Source of the DNA: Silene latifolia
Lineage: Eukaryota; Streptophyta; Magnoliopsida; Caryophyllales; Caryophyllaceae
Direction: 5' to 3'
DNA length: 64,000 nt
Assembly (NCBI RefSeq): GCF_048544455.1
Contig: NC_133536.1
Span: 40,008,652-40,072,651, forward strand
Notes under the pieces: generated by a model
Seen by the model: the letters and a program-made list of their open reading frames with translations, nothing else
What the model was told of the DNA's origin: nothing
The model's database searches: none
Made by a program: the position numbers and the translations under genes
In this document: positions 20,601 through 33,228 of the stretch, in pieces
How positions within the stretch are numbered: the stretch's first letter is position 1
How the letters are laid out: every line of letters starts with the position of its first letter

Positions 20601-22831
20601 TCACAAATACTCCCTCCATCTCAATGAAACCTTTACATATACTAAGGTACAAAAAGAGATGGGAATTACTTTTAATATTATTAATAGACCAAGTAGAGAG
20701 TAAAAAGATATCCAAAACAAAAACTTAAACAATTGACTGAAACACCCGAAAAAGAAAATATGTCAACTATTGACTGGAACGGAGGTGAAGTTCTGTAGAT
20801 GAATAATTAATCAGGTGACAATACATGGCAATGATTAGTCATTTAAAGTGTTAGCTTTAAGCAGTTGAAATGGTGGAGCCATTTATATACACATCCAATC
20901 CTGGATTGGAACTTATTTGGATATAGGTATAGATCCGTGAGACCGTGACATCCGCCTTGGATCTGGTATAGGCCCGATCAAGTTCGCTCATGTCCAAATT
21001 TCCGAAATTCAAACCCATAATAAATAAATCAAACAAGTTTGGATCAAATCTGCTTGAAAAATTGCTGATTTCGCCGTATCTAAATACAAAAGAACATTCA
21101 TGAATATACTTCTTTCTTCAATGAATCCATTAGTTCTAACGAAGTAATCATATATGTCCGCTGTGGGAGTATCAAGTCTTACGACCTTGATAAGATACAA
21201 GACGCGTTACCAATAGTCGTACGTACGGATGTACCTAAAATTGTCTACATACAAATGACATTGTACTATAGATGTACTGCATGCATATAATAAATTGAGG
21301 TACATTAGATTCGGTCCCATGAACGCGGTTATCTGAAATCCTAACTACCAAAAATGTTGGGATGCAATTAAATTGGGGACAGGATGAGCTACTATGGGGA
21401 GCAGCATGGTTGAGCAGAGCAACAAAGGATGACACATACCTTAACTATATACAAAGCAATGGTCATACTCTTGGTGCAGATGACAACATTAATGAGTTTG
21501 GATGGGACAATAAACATGCTGGTCTTAATGTACTAGTCTCCAAGGTTGGTACACTTTCTTAACATTGCCAAGTTTATTACATTATTCGCTTATATTTTTG
21601 TAATTCGATAGTTTCACTAACTAGTTTCGAACATTAATCTTGACGTCAGTTTTACTCTGTAATTATTTTTGGGCTGAGTTGTCCATCTTGGGGTAACATA
21701 ATACTCTGTCCCGTTCAGTTGTTTACCTTTGATATCAAAGTTAAACAAATGATTACGACGTATGAAGCATGAAGATTATGATTGATGGTCACTATCTCAT
21801 AGAATGAATGAAGAAATAAAATAATAGAAGGTTTAGGTTATGTTTTAGACTGATAATGGCATGATGGGGTGTATCATTATAAATTACTAAGATAAAACAC
21901 TAATAATGCATTGCATTTCTCAAACTTGATTTGCTTTTGTACGGGCCACAGCCTATGAAAGATACACATAACACAATAAAGCCTATATCTTAGGAATTTG
22001 TCATTCAGCCATTATCCTGCTTGTCCTATACTTAAGACGGATGAACATCCGTCTTAATATTAAAACGGGCAGTCTAACCTCGAAAATTAGACAAATCGAT
22101 TGTATCACACTTATCAATAATATTCGCCTTTTTATTTTTCTGATTTCGTCACTGATTAACATTAATTTGATCGACGGTTGAAAGTGCTATAAGATGCTAA
22201 ACATAAATGTCCATGGCAGGAAGTGTTAGACGGAAGCATGTACTCTCTCCAGCTCTACAAATCATCGGCAGATAGTTTCATGTGCTCGCTAATCCCACAA
22301 ACCTCCGCCTCACACATCGACTACTCACCAGGCGGTCTCATCTACAAACCCGGGGGCAGCAACCTCCAACACGCGACCACCATTACGTTCCTCTTACTCA
22401 CTTACGCTAACTACCTAGACAAATCATCCCAAACCGTTAATTGTGGGACCGAAGACGTGGGTCCAGCCGCGCTCCGAAAACTAGCCCAAAAACAAGTTAA
22501 CTACATCCTAGGTGAAAACCCAATGGGCCTATCCTACATGGTAGGTTACAGTGACAAGTACCCTCAACGGATCCACCATAGAGGCTCATCATTACCATCC
22601 GTAAAAGCCCATCCTCAACCCATTGCTTGCAAAGAAGGGTCCGTTTATTTTAACACATCCGAGCCCAACCAAAACACTCACGTCGGAGCCATAGTCGGTG
22701 GACCTGGGCTAGACGATGTATACGGCGATGATCGGGCTGATTTTAGAAAGTCCGAGCCGACGACTTATATTAATGCCCCATTTGTGGGAGCCCTGGCTTA
22801 TTTTGTTGCTAATCCAAGTCCGCTTAATTAA
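17661..22831 (+). CDS. Secreted endo-1,4-beta-glucanase, GH9 family (class B, no CBM)
   Basis: Four exons: 17661-18068, 20262-20561, 21383-21544 and 22220-22831. All introns are GT-AG and in phase 0, giving 493 residues, which is normal for class B GH9 enzymes. Residues 1-22 are a hydrophobic signal peptide. GGYYDAGDN (71-79) holds the catalytic base Asp pair (D75, D78). Exon 2 has [10 protein letters not shown] and exon 3 has [10 protein letters not shown]. Exon 4 carries RIHHRGSS (His409/410) and [18 protein letters not shown] with the catalytic acid Glu at about 469. The family hydrolyses beta-1,4-glucans in the cell wall. The [11 protein letters not shown] and [10 protein letters not shown] stretches look closest to Arabidopsis CEL1-type enzymes, from memory. 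No membrane anchor or cellulose-binding domain is seen. The ATG is the first in frame after the TATA box. The gene appears intact. Intron 1 (2.2 kb) is swollen by repeats. Confidence 0.93.
18291..18317. repeat. Perfect 13-bp palindrome in GH9 intron 1
   Basis: GTATAGAGGGGTC-T-GACCCCTCTATAC is a perfect inverted repeat with one central base. It could be the remnant of a fold-back element. No wider structure was seen around it. Confidence 0.6.
18589..18783. mobile_element. MITE-like block in GH9 intron 1
   Basis: The ends read TCTCCCTTGTGACGGGT on the left and AATCTCATTTGTGACCA on the reverse-complemented right. Short inner repeats (GTGACGGAT, AGTGACGGATA) lie near the right end. It resembles a Stowaway- or Mutator-type MITE, but the borders are approximate. 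Confidence 0.4.
19122..19275 (+). repeat. Tandem duplication, 2 x 77 bp, in GH9 intron 1
   Basis: The 77-bp unit starting TACTCTACAATCTACATTAA is present twice back to back (19122-19198 and 19199-19275) with about one difference. It is therefore a recent duplication. Confidence 0.9.
20610..20785. mobile_element. Stowaway-like MITE in GH9 intron 2
   Basis: It starts CTCCCTCCATCTCAATGAAA after a TA and ends near TGACTGGAACGGAGG. The reverse complement of that end (CCTCCGTTCCAGTCA) pairs imperfectly with the start. CTCCCTCCGT ends and a TA target are typical of Stowaway MITEs. Confidence 0.6.
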
Positions 22832-23466
22832 AGGGCATGAGATTATGCACAATTTGTACATAGATGTCTTATAATCTCCAAGCTTAATTGACCCTCTTAA
22901 TTATGGGTTTAATTGCTTGATGATCTCATAACAAATGTACACAAACATATAAGGTCTCTCATCTTGTGTGTAAACAAGAAGGAAGAGGCCCTTGACCTTT
23001 TTTTTTTCTTTCAATTGCATGAAAAAGAAGATATAGTAATATAATATCTTCTTATTAAATTGTAAAAGCAACTTATGCTAAGAAATAAAAATGTTTTTCA
23101 TAATGTCATCATGTTATTAAGTTTTACTTTTGCGCGACAGTCCAATGAGAAGATTATCCAGGTGATCATATAACAACGTCATGATCTTTGTATTAGACGG
23201 TTTTAAATCGTGTGTTCAAATGTAACAAAATGAGAAATTATGTATCCGTGAGGTATTCGTTTGTCATAAAAGATGCAAGAGATCGACAATTGAGTTGGTT
23301 ATGATAATGTCATTTTGTTTAAAACCCGGCCGACAATAACAGACCAACAGATGAGAATAACCTTTTAAATTGCAAAATAATCTATAAGTTGTCTCCAACA
23401 AAATTAAACTCGTTACTAAAAATGCAAAATTTCGTATTCTCTAACTAGCTAATATAAAAAGTAATC
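22832..23466. other. Convergent 3' region between the GH9 and GASA genes
   Basis: About 635 bp separate the two stop codons. It should hold the 3' UTR and polyadenylation sites of GH9 (plus strand) and GASA (minus strand). It is AT-rich, and no other gene is seen. Confidence 0.5.
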
Positions 23467-26400
23467 TCAAGGGCATTTAGGGCCACCTTTCTTAGTCTTC
23501 CAGTTGTCATAGCACGAACATTCTTCTTTATTACCGTAAGTACCCGAAGGCACACATAAACACTTATTGCAACATTTGTTGCAAAACTCTAAACACCTGC
23601 TCCTGTGACTTGTTTCTGAGCATCGATAATCACAAGCATCCGAACATTCTACAAATTCAGAGAAGTAAATTAGTCGATTTAAATTCCTTTTTTTGATGTA
23701 TGAATAAATAACGAGTGAATATCAACGTTAGTGTAAAATAGAATTAACTTACGTTCTTGAGTTAAAGAGCCCTCTTCACCCGCCTGTGCACCATTTAAGC
23801 AAAATATATAAACCATGATGAAGCGACGGATGTTTTTTCTTAATTGCTGATAAATTTCTATGAAAAAAGCGATTAATAGTGCCCGAAAAGTAAATCATAA
23901 CAATTGACGAGCACAAAAGGACTAAATAAAATGTAATTCGTATGTAGGTCGTTAGTCTAATTGTGTCATCGTTCGACGACTGCTATTTGCATAAGGACGC
24001 ACAGAATAAGATTGGTACATCGTACATAAAGAATTTGATATTGGGTGAAAGATTGATTTTGTATATATTGAATTGAATAATTTATATGATACAATCTATG
24101 GTATATATACACCCAATAATAACATAAAATAATATATCAAATATTATCACTTTCCTAATTCCTAGGCCTAGATATAACTTGTCGTACAATTAAGTATATC
24201 ACAATTAGGAAAGTATAATTTAATACTCCCCTCAAGTTGGAACGCTCGGTAACGTAAGTCCCAACTTGGACTGAAGATATGAAAATGCTTCTCCTCCCAA
24301 GGCCTTAGTAAATAGGTCCGCAATTTGCTCTTTACTTCGGACGTGCGAAGCCACAATATTTCTATTTAGGAGATGATGACGAACGAAATGACAATCTATT
24401 TCAATATGTTTCGTCCGATCATGAAAAACCGGATTTCTGGCGATGTGCAAGGCTGCCTGATTATCACAAAAAAATTTCATTGGATGTCCATGAATAATTC
24501 CAAGTGAGCCAAGAAAAGACTTTAACCAAAGCAGCTCACTTGTGACACCTCGTAGTGCGCGATATTCAGCTTCAGCCGTAGATAATGCGACGGTGGTTTG
24601 CTTCTTAGCTCGCCATGAAATAGGCGTGTTGCCTAGAGCCACGAAATAACCAGTAATAGATCGTCTCGACAGTGGGCACTTTGCATAGTCGGAATCCGAA
24701 TAACCACGTAGCGAAAAATCACAATTCTTGCTAATGACAATTCCTTTTCCCGGACAGCCTTTAATATAGCGAATAACTCGTAACGCTGCTTCCAGATGCT
24801 CTTTTCTCGGGGCATGAACAAACTGCGACAGAATATGTACGGAATACACAAGGTCCGGCCTAGTTATCGTCAAATAAATCAACCTACCAACTAGCCTTCT
24901 ATACTTCATGGGATCACGCAAAAAATAACCATCAGCCAAAGCAAGGTTGTGGTTGTGGTTGGGCTATATAGGCGTGTTTTCAGGCTTCGAACCACTTAGT
25001 CCTGCTTCAGTTATTATTTCAGTAGCATACTTGCGTTGACTGAGAAATAAACCTAGTGGACCATGCGCTATCTCAATTCCTAGGAAATATTTTAATTTTC
25101 CTAAATCTTTAATTCCAAAGCTTCGGTCGAGAAATTGTCGCAGTCTCATGCTTGCCTCGTCATTATTGCTTACAATAATCATGTCATCTACGTAGACTAG
25201 GACTCCAAGAAACACTCCGTCCTTATTATAGGTAAATAAAGAATAATCGGCTAAGGACTGAACAAAACCGTACCTTGTTAAGGAGGAAGTCAATTTTGCA
25301 AACCAATTCCGCGAAGCTTGCTTGAGACCATATAATGACTTTTGCAACCGACAGACTTTATTTTCTCCATGAACCTCAAAACCCGGTGGTAATCTCATAT
25401 ATACTTCTTCACTCAAGTCTCCATGAAGGAAAGCGTTGTTTACGTCTAACTGGGCAATACTCCATCCTTTCGCTACTGCCACTGCCAGGAGACATCTTAC
25501 GCTTGTCATTTTAGCAACCGGTGCAAACGTCTCGTGATAATCCACTCCTTCGATTTGACTGTATCCTTGAGCTACAAGCCTTGCCTTGTATCGTTCAAGG
25601 GTTCCATCTGCCTTCAACTTCACTTTATATACCCACTTACAAACAATGGGTCTTTTGCCAGACGGTAAGGAGACGACCTTCCAAGTACCATTATCTTCGA
25701 GAGCCTTAATTTCAGTTGCCATAGCATTCCTCCATTCGACATGCTTGGATGCTTCAAAATAATTATTTGGCTCTTTAATAGCATCGACACGAGCTAGGAA
25801 GTTCCTGTGGGATTTAGAAAAACAATTTGCACTAACATAATTGACAATTGGATAGCGAGTACCTGACTTTGACGATGAAGTTTGAACCGGGATTGCCTTT
25901 GGAACGGGGTTTACAACTTGAGTAGACTTGCATATATAGTCGCTTTTCCAATATGGATCAAATTTCTGCCTAGCTCCACGCCCCATCTGAGCTTCTTCGA
26001 CATCCCCTGTACTCCCAACTTCACCATCATCGGCATTTGTCTCATCTTCTCCCTCACTATCATCATTCACATTACTCTCACTATTCTCGATCAAATCAGG
26101 CCCCTGCCTCTGATTAGTAACACGCGGAACAGAGTCCGAATGGGGTGCTGGTTCGGTTTCATGCTGTTCGGCACCTCCTTCAAAAATTCAAATGCAGATG
26201 TTTCTTGGTTCTCAATACCTTTCGAATTATCACTAAAGTTTGCAAGATCATGATTTGTAATGAACGGAAATACATGTTCATAAAATGTAACATCTCGAGA
26301 TACGAATGAAACTTTAGTTTTTAAATCATAAACCTTCCACCCCTTTTTATTTGATGGGTATCCAAGAAACATACATCGCTTTCCTCTTTCATTAAACTTG

Positions 26401-29125
26401 TCCCGTGGTTTATCTTTGTTGTGAACATAACATAAACTGCCGAAAACCCGAGTATTAGAAAGGTTCGGTTTTTCGCCATTTAAAATCTCAAACGGTGTCT
26501 TTCCATTAAGAATTCTAGTAGGTGTCCTATTAATGAGATAGGCTGCCGTCAATACACACTCTCCCCAAAACCCAACTGGTAAATTCGCCTCAAATCGCAA
26601 AGCTCTTGCCTTCTCTAAAATATGTCTATGTTTTCTTTCTACTCTCCCGTTTTGTTGCGGGGTGTCGACATTACTAGTCTGAAAACGCATACCATGTTCT
26701 TCATAATAATCCTTCATTGTATTTGATTAGAATTCAGTACCATTGTCACTTTGTACCACTTTTACTTGTTTTCCATATTGGGTTTTGGTCATAGTAAAGA
26801 AATTGATCATTAAACGACTAGTTTCACCTTTATCTCGCATTAAGGAAACCCATACGGCCCTACTACGGTCATCTACGATGGTCAAAAAATATTGAGCCCC
26901 ACTTGAACTCTTAATATGATAAGGTCCCCAAATGTCACAATGTATAAGGGAAAACAATTCATCACTTCTTTTATTATTTAAATGAAAACTTGAACGAGTC
27001 TGTTTTGATCGACAACACGAGTCACACACAGTACTAGAATTCCGAAATAATTCACACCTAACTAAAGGAGAAAAATAAGATAAAATACTGCTTGAAGGAT
27101 GGCCGAGTCTTTTATGCCATAACCGAGAATCCGCACTTCTGCTTGTCTTAGCTACAACCTCTTCTCGATCATACTTCAAGTAATAAACCCCGTACTTGAG
27201 CTCACCGCGTCCAATCTTCATCCTCGTAGACTGGTCCTGCACAATACAATGATCAGTAAAGAATGTAACAGTACAATTGTTCTCTCTAATTAATTGTTGT
27301 ACCGATATCAAGTCACAGGTCAAGGAGGGAACGTATAAAACGTCTTTTAAAACAAAATTATTATTTATGGTCACTGAACCATATTCATTAGCCATAATCT
27401 GTTAGCCATTCGGTAGCCCGACTGTCGCCGGTCTGCCCGTCTTTCGTTCCTCTAATAACTCGCGCCTTCCCGTCATATGGTGTGAGGCACCACTGTCAAT
27501 CATCCAATGGCCAAGAATTTTACCCGGCGTTAATTTTTGATTCGATTTGCACTGTTTTAGACGCCAAGAAAGTCTTCAATAGACTTAGTTCATCCGCGGT
27601 CAACTCCACCTTATGATTGTCACCTTCACTTGTCGAAGTAGCATTAGCGTTACGGTAGTCGACCCGCGACCTCCGCGTCCACGTCCACCGCGTCGCCACC
27701 GCGCCACGTCCTCCGGATGGAAATCCGTGCTTAAGAAAGCACTTATCTTCGGTATGCCATAACTTCTTGCAATGGGTACACCTAGGGGCTTGTTTTCTTC
27801 CTCGATTTGCGAGTCATCGGACACGGTTTGAACGACCATGGTCGTCTCAATGACTTCCTCCTTGACTTTCGTCACGATTTGTGTCTTTCTTCTCGTCATC
27901 GCGAGGGCATATGCTTTAGTCAATGAGATTATATCATCGTCCATCAAAAGATTAGAGCGAACGTGCCCATACTTAGCCGTGTCTAAGCCCATTAAAAATC
28001 GGTGTACTTTCTCCTCTTCACGCTCCTTTATGAAAGCCGTCGCAGATCCGCAAGTACAAGGAGGTATACGGCTATAATTTGCTAATTCATCCCATATAGC
28101 CTTGAGTCGGGTATAATACTCGACAATAGTCTCATCCTTCCCTTGTCGACATTCGCTGAGATCCGCTTTTAATTGATGCACTCGTGGTGCATTAGCAGTG
28201 GCATATCTTTCCTTTAATTCCTTCCAAATTTCCGGCACAGTGCCAGAAAAAGTAATACTTGGATGAAGTCGTGTCTCGATGGTATTACGTAACCATGACT
28301 TGATCATAGCGTTGCACTGTCGCCACGCTATAGCTTCAATATTCTCGAGTTCCCCTTCACCGATTTCAGGCTTCATGACGGTACCCTCGACTAAAGCTAA
28401 TTTATTTTTAGCGTCGAGACCGTTCTTAATTGCATCAGCCCATAACTCATAATTGTCACCGTCAAATTTAATTTGTGTTAATAACAGGCCGGGATTGTCA
28501 GAAGGATGAAGATACAACGGTGAAGACGGAGCAATTGTTTCATGAGTGTTGCTACTTTCGCCTTTCTTTCCGTGTATGCCACCCTTAGGTCCGTCACCTT
28601 TGTCTTCTCCGGTCATGATGAAGATTGTTCGTGATTGATTTAATCTTTCCCAAGATCAACTGCTCGAGATACCATAAAGAATTTGATATTGGGTGAAAGA
28701 TTGATTTTGTATATATTGAATTGAATAATTTACATGATGCAATCTATGGTATATATACACCCAATAATAACATAAAATAATATATCAAATATTATCACTT
28801 TCCTAATTCCTAGGCCTAGATATAATTTGTCGTACAATTAAGTATATCACAATTAGGAAAGTATAATTTAATAGTACACGAAGTAAAATTTATTGAGAAT
28901 TGTTTGCAACATTTTTTTGAATATATAGATTAAATATATGAGAAATCCAAAATTCATAAACTAACATACGGCCGAGAACAGATTAATCCGTTAAATTGAA
29001 ATAGATATATAGTACAGAGTAATTAAATTTACGAGTAAACATACCATGGAGGTGTGAAAAGAAAGCATGGAAAGAGTGAGGAAAAGGAGAAATAATAGAG
29101 ATAAAAAGCATGAAGATTTAGCCAT
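23467..29125 (-). CDS. GASA/snakin-type cysteine-rich secreted peptide
   Basis: Three minus-strand exons: 29125-29045 (81 bp), 23783-23753 (31 bp) and 23648-23467, with GT-AG introns and matching phases, encode 97 residues. Exon 1 is a signal peptide (MAKSSC, then a Leu/Phe-rich core). Exon 2 adds a short acidic linker ([10 protein letters not shown]). Exon 3 is the GASA domain, whose 12 cysteines have the family spacing: CSDACDYRC, then [29 protein letters not shown] and a terminal KCP. GASA peptides are secreted, gibberellin-responsive or antimicrobial peptides whose cysteines form six disulfides. Intron 1 is 5.26 kb because a copia element (24027-28873) sits in it in the same orientation; without that insertion it would be about 0.4 kb. 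All coding phases survive, so a spliced product is still possible. Regulation is not evident from the sequence. Confidence 0.92.
24027..24225 (-). repeat. 3' LTR of the intronic copia element
   Basis: This 199-bp direct repeat matches 28675-28873 with about 3 differences. The termini on the minus strand are TATTAAATT and TTCTTTA, so they lack the usual TG...CA. Confidence 0.9.
28675..28873 (-). repeat. 5' LTR of the intronic copia element
   Basis: It pairs with 24027-24225. It is followed on the minus strand by a TGGTATC primer-binding site, and its outer edge abuts the GTACA target duplication. Confidence 0.9.
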
Positions 29126-29280
29126 TTTGAAGGACTTAGTTTTTATGATATGATCTCGTAGAGGTTGCTAATGATGTGCATTCAGTTGAGTGACATCTAT
29201 TTAATACTAAACCAATCTCAGTCTAAAACCTAAATGTTAGGACACTAATTAGATCTACATGCCTTTTATTAGCTAATTAA

Positions 29281-29691
29281 GGCTCCGTTTGACAAGACAT
29301 TTCAGGTAATTGATTTGGTCAAAGTAGCTTATTTGACCAAAATTTCAGGTAGCTTATTTTTTTTATAAGCATTTGGCAAGTAGCTTATTTAACCAAATAA
29401 GCTAACTGAAATGAAATACTACCTAGAGTAACATTTGAGATTTTAGGTACCTGATTTGATTTAATTTTTTGTTTTTACACCTTAAATTTATACTATTAAA
29501 TAATTATCATATCCGTTTACGTCATTTCATCTAAATTAGTTATCTTTTCAGTTAGTTTGTCAAACACTCATTTATATAATCAGCTACCTTATCAGTTCCT
29601 AATTTTCAGCTACCTTATTAGTTACCTTTTCAGGTTTCAATTAACTTTTCAGGTTTCAGCTATCTTTTCAATAAGTTTTACCAACAGAGCC
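29281..29691. mobile_element. PIF/Harbinger (Tourist-like) MITE upstream of GASA
   Basis: The terminal repeats GGCTCCGTTTG and (reverse complement) GGCTCTGTTGG are flanked by TAA on both sides (29278-29280 and 29692-29694). The 411-bp block is rich in TTTTCAGGT and AGCTTATTT repeats. A 3-bp TAA target and GGC-starting ends fit Tourist-type MITEs. It lies about 160 bp upstream of the GASA start codon. Confidence 0.65.
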
Positions 29692-29836
29692 TAAATCTTT
29701 ATATTTGGAAGGCATTTTACATTTATGGCTAAACTTTAATTGATTAAAATAAAGGAAAATACAAAATAATAATTCATGAGTCATTGTTCCGGTCAGAGAT
29801 TTGTGCTCAGCTAACTTATTTGTCACTAAAACTTTA

Positions 29837-30071
29837 GAAAGACGGTTTCTCACTAAGTTATTGAGAGACCAACCTTTTGTACCCTTTTATTTATATTTCA
29901 TACCCCTTTTGTTATTGATCGTATCATAGTACTTTCGTACCTATTTACATTATAAATGTACCCATTTTATCATTAATCATAATTTATACCTATTTTATTA
30001 CCCTTAATACCACTTTTTCTTAAAATTGTACAATGGTCTCTCAATAAAGCTTATTAAGAGACCGTCTCTCC
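29837..30071. mobile_element. Stowaway-like MITE with long inverted ends
   Basis: The left end contains GACGGTTTCTCACTAAG and TTATTGAGAGACCA. The right end is its imperfect complement (TGGTCTCTCAATAA, then AAGAGACCGTCTCTCC). The ends pair over about 35 bp, with TA on both sides. Confidence 0.6.
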
Positions 30072-30775
30072 TAAGAGCTACTCCTTATTTGTACTTTGCT
30101 TGCAAGCTCTCATATAATAAGCTTACTGGTTACTACTATAATGGCGGTTTATTTCAACCGAGATATTTTTAAGTACGAGTGATAGTGATATTTACATCGT
30201 GTTTTGGGTTATAGACATGATGTATACTCTGGACTAGAGGTAAGATTTTGACGAGATGTTAGGCACTAAATGGGTACTTAATTACCGCAAGATCAAAATA
30301 GTAGTTACGGTAAGATAATCTGTAACAACAGTCGAAATCACCGGAATGTTTGCGGGCGGTAGTTTCGGAAACATACCCATAGTCCCACCCTTGTTTTCAG
30401 CTGATAAAACAGCTCCATTCGACTTTTCAATGGAGTGTCGTTTTCAAAACCAGTCAAAATTGTTGTAATTTTCAAGGTCACCCTAAACAGGATTCCGTTT
30501 TAATACGAAGGATTCGTACTTTCATAGTCTCTACTACACGCATTAATACCTCATCATCGCCACTCATGAATCCATGATAACTACTGATCCTCCATCTTAT
30601 TTGGACGTGCGTCATGGCATGTAGTAAAAGAAAATTGTTTCATTTTTAATGACCATGGTGTTTTTTGCTCATCTTGCGGAAAATTTTGTAATGAACTACA
30701 GATAGTCTGGAATCTGTAGCCTAGCAAAAGACAAATAAAAGAAATGAAGTGAATAGAAGGAACAAGGGATTGGAT
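30072..30775. other. Intergenic DNA before the nested copia elements
   Basis: No gene, RNA or clear repeat structure was recognised in these 0.7 kb. Confidence 0.4.
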
Positions 30776-30780
30776 AAATA

Positions 30781-30892
30781 TATTAGGGCCGGCCTATGAC
30801 ATACGGAGTCTCGAGTCACGATATTGTATTTAAGCCAATAACGATTAATGAGAAAGGCAACACAATGATTAAACACAAAACATAACTTAACA
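30781..30892 (+). repeat. 5' LTR of the outer copia element
   Basis: This 112-bp block from TATTAGGGCC to CTTAACA matches 43815-43926 with about 3 differences. These are unusually short LTRs. Confidence 0.88.
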
Positions 30893-32256
30893 TGGTATCA
30901 GTGTCTTTCTCGTTCCTAAAACCCTAATCGCTCTTCCGCCTCCTCTCTCTTTCGATGACCAATCCCGACCAATCAGCCTCTGGCGCAAAGACCGAGGCAA
31001 ATAAACTCGATCCCCTGTCTCCTTTTTCTCTTGCGAACCAAGAAGGTCCCGGTCAATCCATCACCCACATCCGTCTTCGCAGCGACAATTATGAAGAATG
31101 GAGCCGTTCTATGCGTACCTCCCTTAAATCTCGCCGCAAGTTCGGATTTTGTGATGGCACCATCGCCAAACCTCAGGACGATCATTTCCTTGCCCAACAA
31201 TGGGAGGTCGTTCACTGTACGATCGTTCAATGGATAATGCATTCCATTGATGATTTCGTCAAAAATTCCGTTTCTTACACTGAAGATGCGCGTGAGTTAT
31301 GGCTCGATCTTGAGGAACGTTTTTGCGTCGTCGACAGATCTCGGATTCACGCCCTAAAGGCCAAACTCCATGACTGCCGCCAAACCAAAGGTATGACCGT
31401 CACCACTTACTTTGGCGAATTGAAAGTTTTATGGGATGCTATTGCCAATTACGAACCACCCTTCGCTTGTAAATGCGGTGGTTGTAAATGTAACATCTCG
31501 AAAACTGCCATGGCTCGACAAGACTCAGAACGAGTCCATAAATTTCACATGGGTTTAGATGCGACTCTTTATAAAACAATACGGTCCCAACAACTCGCTC
31601 TTGACCCGTTACCTTCATTGAACCGTGTGTATCACTCCGTCCTGCAAGAGGAACGACTTGTTTCCTCACCTACTGTTATCGAGGAACCCACGGACATTAT
31701 GGCCTTTGCAGTCCGTTCCGACTCCTCTGCCCCCGTCACAGCTGGTCCTACTCCGGACTGGCGCGCTTTGCGTGATGCGGAGCGACAAGAAAGGCGTAAA
31801 TTATTTTGTTCTCACTGTGAAGCCAATGGTCATGAAGCTATCTCCTGTTTTATTCGCACTCAAAGGTTTCCGGATTGGTGGGGTGATAGACCCAAGACTC
31901 TCGCGGACTTAAAGGCAAAACGAGCTGCTTCCGTACGTACTCCTGCCCGTGCGAATTTTCTAGGCGGCTCATCTTCTATTCCGTCATCCGATCGTCTTAG
32001 TGGTATGTCTCCTACTTGGATAATTGATACGAGAGCCTCTCACCATGTCACTGGTGATGCGACATGGCTGACCGAACCTCAACCGATTCCTCCTTACCCG
32101 GTTACTCTCCCTAATGGGCAGAGTGTCTCGGCATCTATAGCCGGAACGGTTCGCTTGAATGAATTTTTGGTTTTACGCAATGTTTTATACGTCCCTAGTC
32201 TTACCTGCAATCTTCTTTTTGTTTCTCAATTAATTGCAGTCACTGATTGTGTTATT

Positions 32257-33228
32257 TGTTGGGGCTGGTGTCCTCCACAGTTAGTGCAATGACATATAAA
32301 TCTCTAAAAGGATCAAAGGGTATGCTTTTGTATTATTATCAGTTGGTCCACGTTTATTAATAACGGTTGGCTTGCTAGATAAGTTTGACGTTATTGTCAT
32401 ACAGATGGCGGTGATCAACTGGTCCCTAAAACTCACACCTATAGGATACGTTTGAGAGATGTGACGGTATGAAAATACAGTCATGTTGATGCCTAATATG
32501 ACTAAGCAGTTAGTCGGAGTTATTGACTAATTATTAGTCGAACACGATGTTGAGATAATTATTTAATACGGATTAAATAATACTGGCTAATGTGAATTAA
32601 GCGGTTAATTCGTAAATTGAATATAAACGATTATATTTAATTAATGTATATTGAATTAATTAATTATACAATATTGTCATTGTCGGACAAGTATTAATAT
32701 ATCGACTGAGTCATGTTACTAGTTGATATTTTAATATCCGATGACGGATGACGATTCATAATTAAAACCCGTCATATACATTTTAGCGACACGAGTTTAA
32801 TAAGGAGGAAGTGGAAAACCCACTCCCTCCCTAAGCAAACCAACGGCCAACCGAGAGGAACAAAAGGAGAGCTTCTCTCCTTTTTGACCTAATCTTTTGT
32901 CATTTGCACAAAAATTAGGGTTTCGGGGCAATTTTCTCTGAAATTCTAGATCTCTCATCGAAAACCTCACAAAAACTCTCTCAATATTGTAAGGCAATTA
33001 GAGAGTAATTTCTAGCACAAGGGGCATAGTCTCAGACGGTCTTGGGTGCAACGATTAGGAGGAAATCTATATTGATTTCTGTTCATTAGGCCGAATTGCA
33101 CAAGGACCCGAGGTTGATTCTTATATCTTTATCGTTTCTCTTGTATTTTTCATTTATGACAATAATCACATGTTAAAGTTGCGTTATAGTCCTTAATTTT
33201 AAGGGTTTTATACGGATATTACCCTACA
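32257..33228 (+). repeat. 5' LTR of the inner copia element
   Basis: It starts TGTTGGGGCTGG and ends CCCTACA, and is followed by the TGGTATCAGAGC primer site. It pairs with 39829-40812. Confidence 0.9.

Larger units (their letters stand above)
24027..28873 (-). mobile_element. Ty1/copia retrotransposon in GASA intron 1
   Basis: The 4,847-bp element has 199-bp LTRs and a 5-bp target duplication GTACA (24022-24026 and 28874-28878). Read on the minus strand, it has a TGGTATC primer site next to the 5' LTR. Gag follows at about 28616-27600, then protease/integrase with an HKRLGHPS motif, RT with [11 protein letters not shown] and VYVDDM, and RNase H to about 24232. A GAGGGGAG purine tract lies before the 3' LTR. 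All parts are present in normal copia order, but the coding region is broken by several interruptions. The LTRs differ at about 3 of 199 positions, which suggests roughly 1 My at the assumed rate. Short LTRs and the compact size suggest an Ale/Retrofit-like lineage. Confidence 0.9.
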
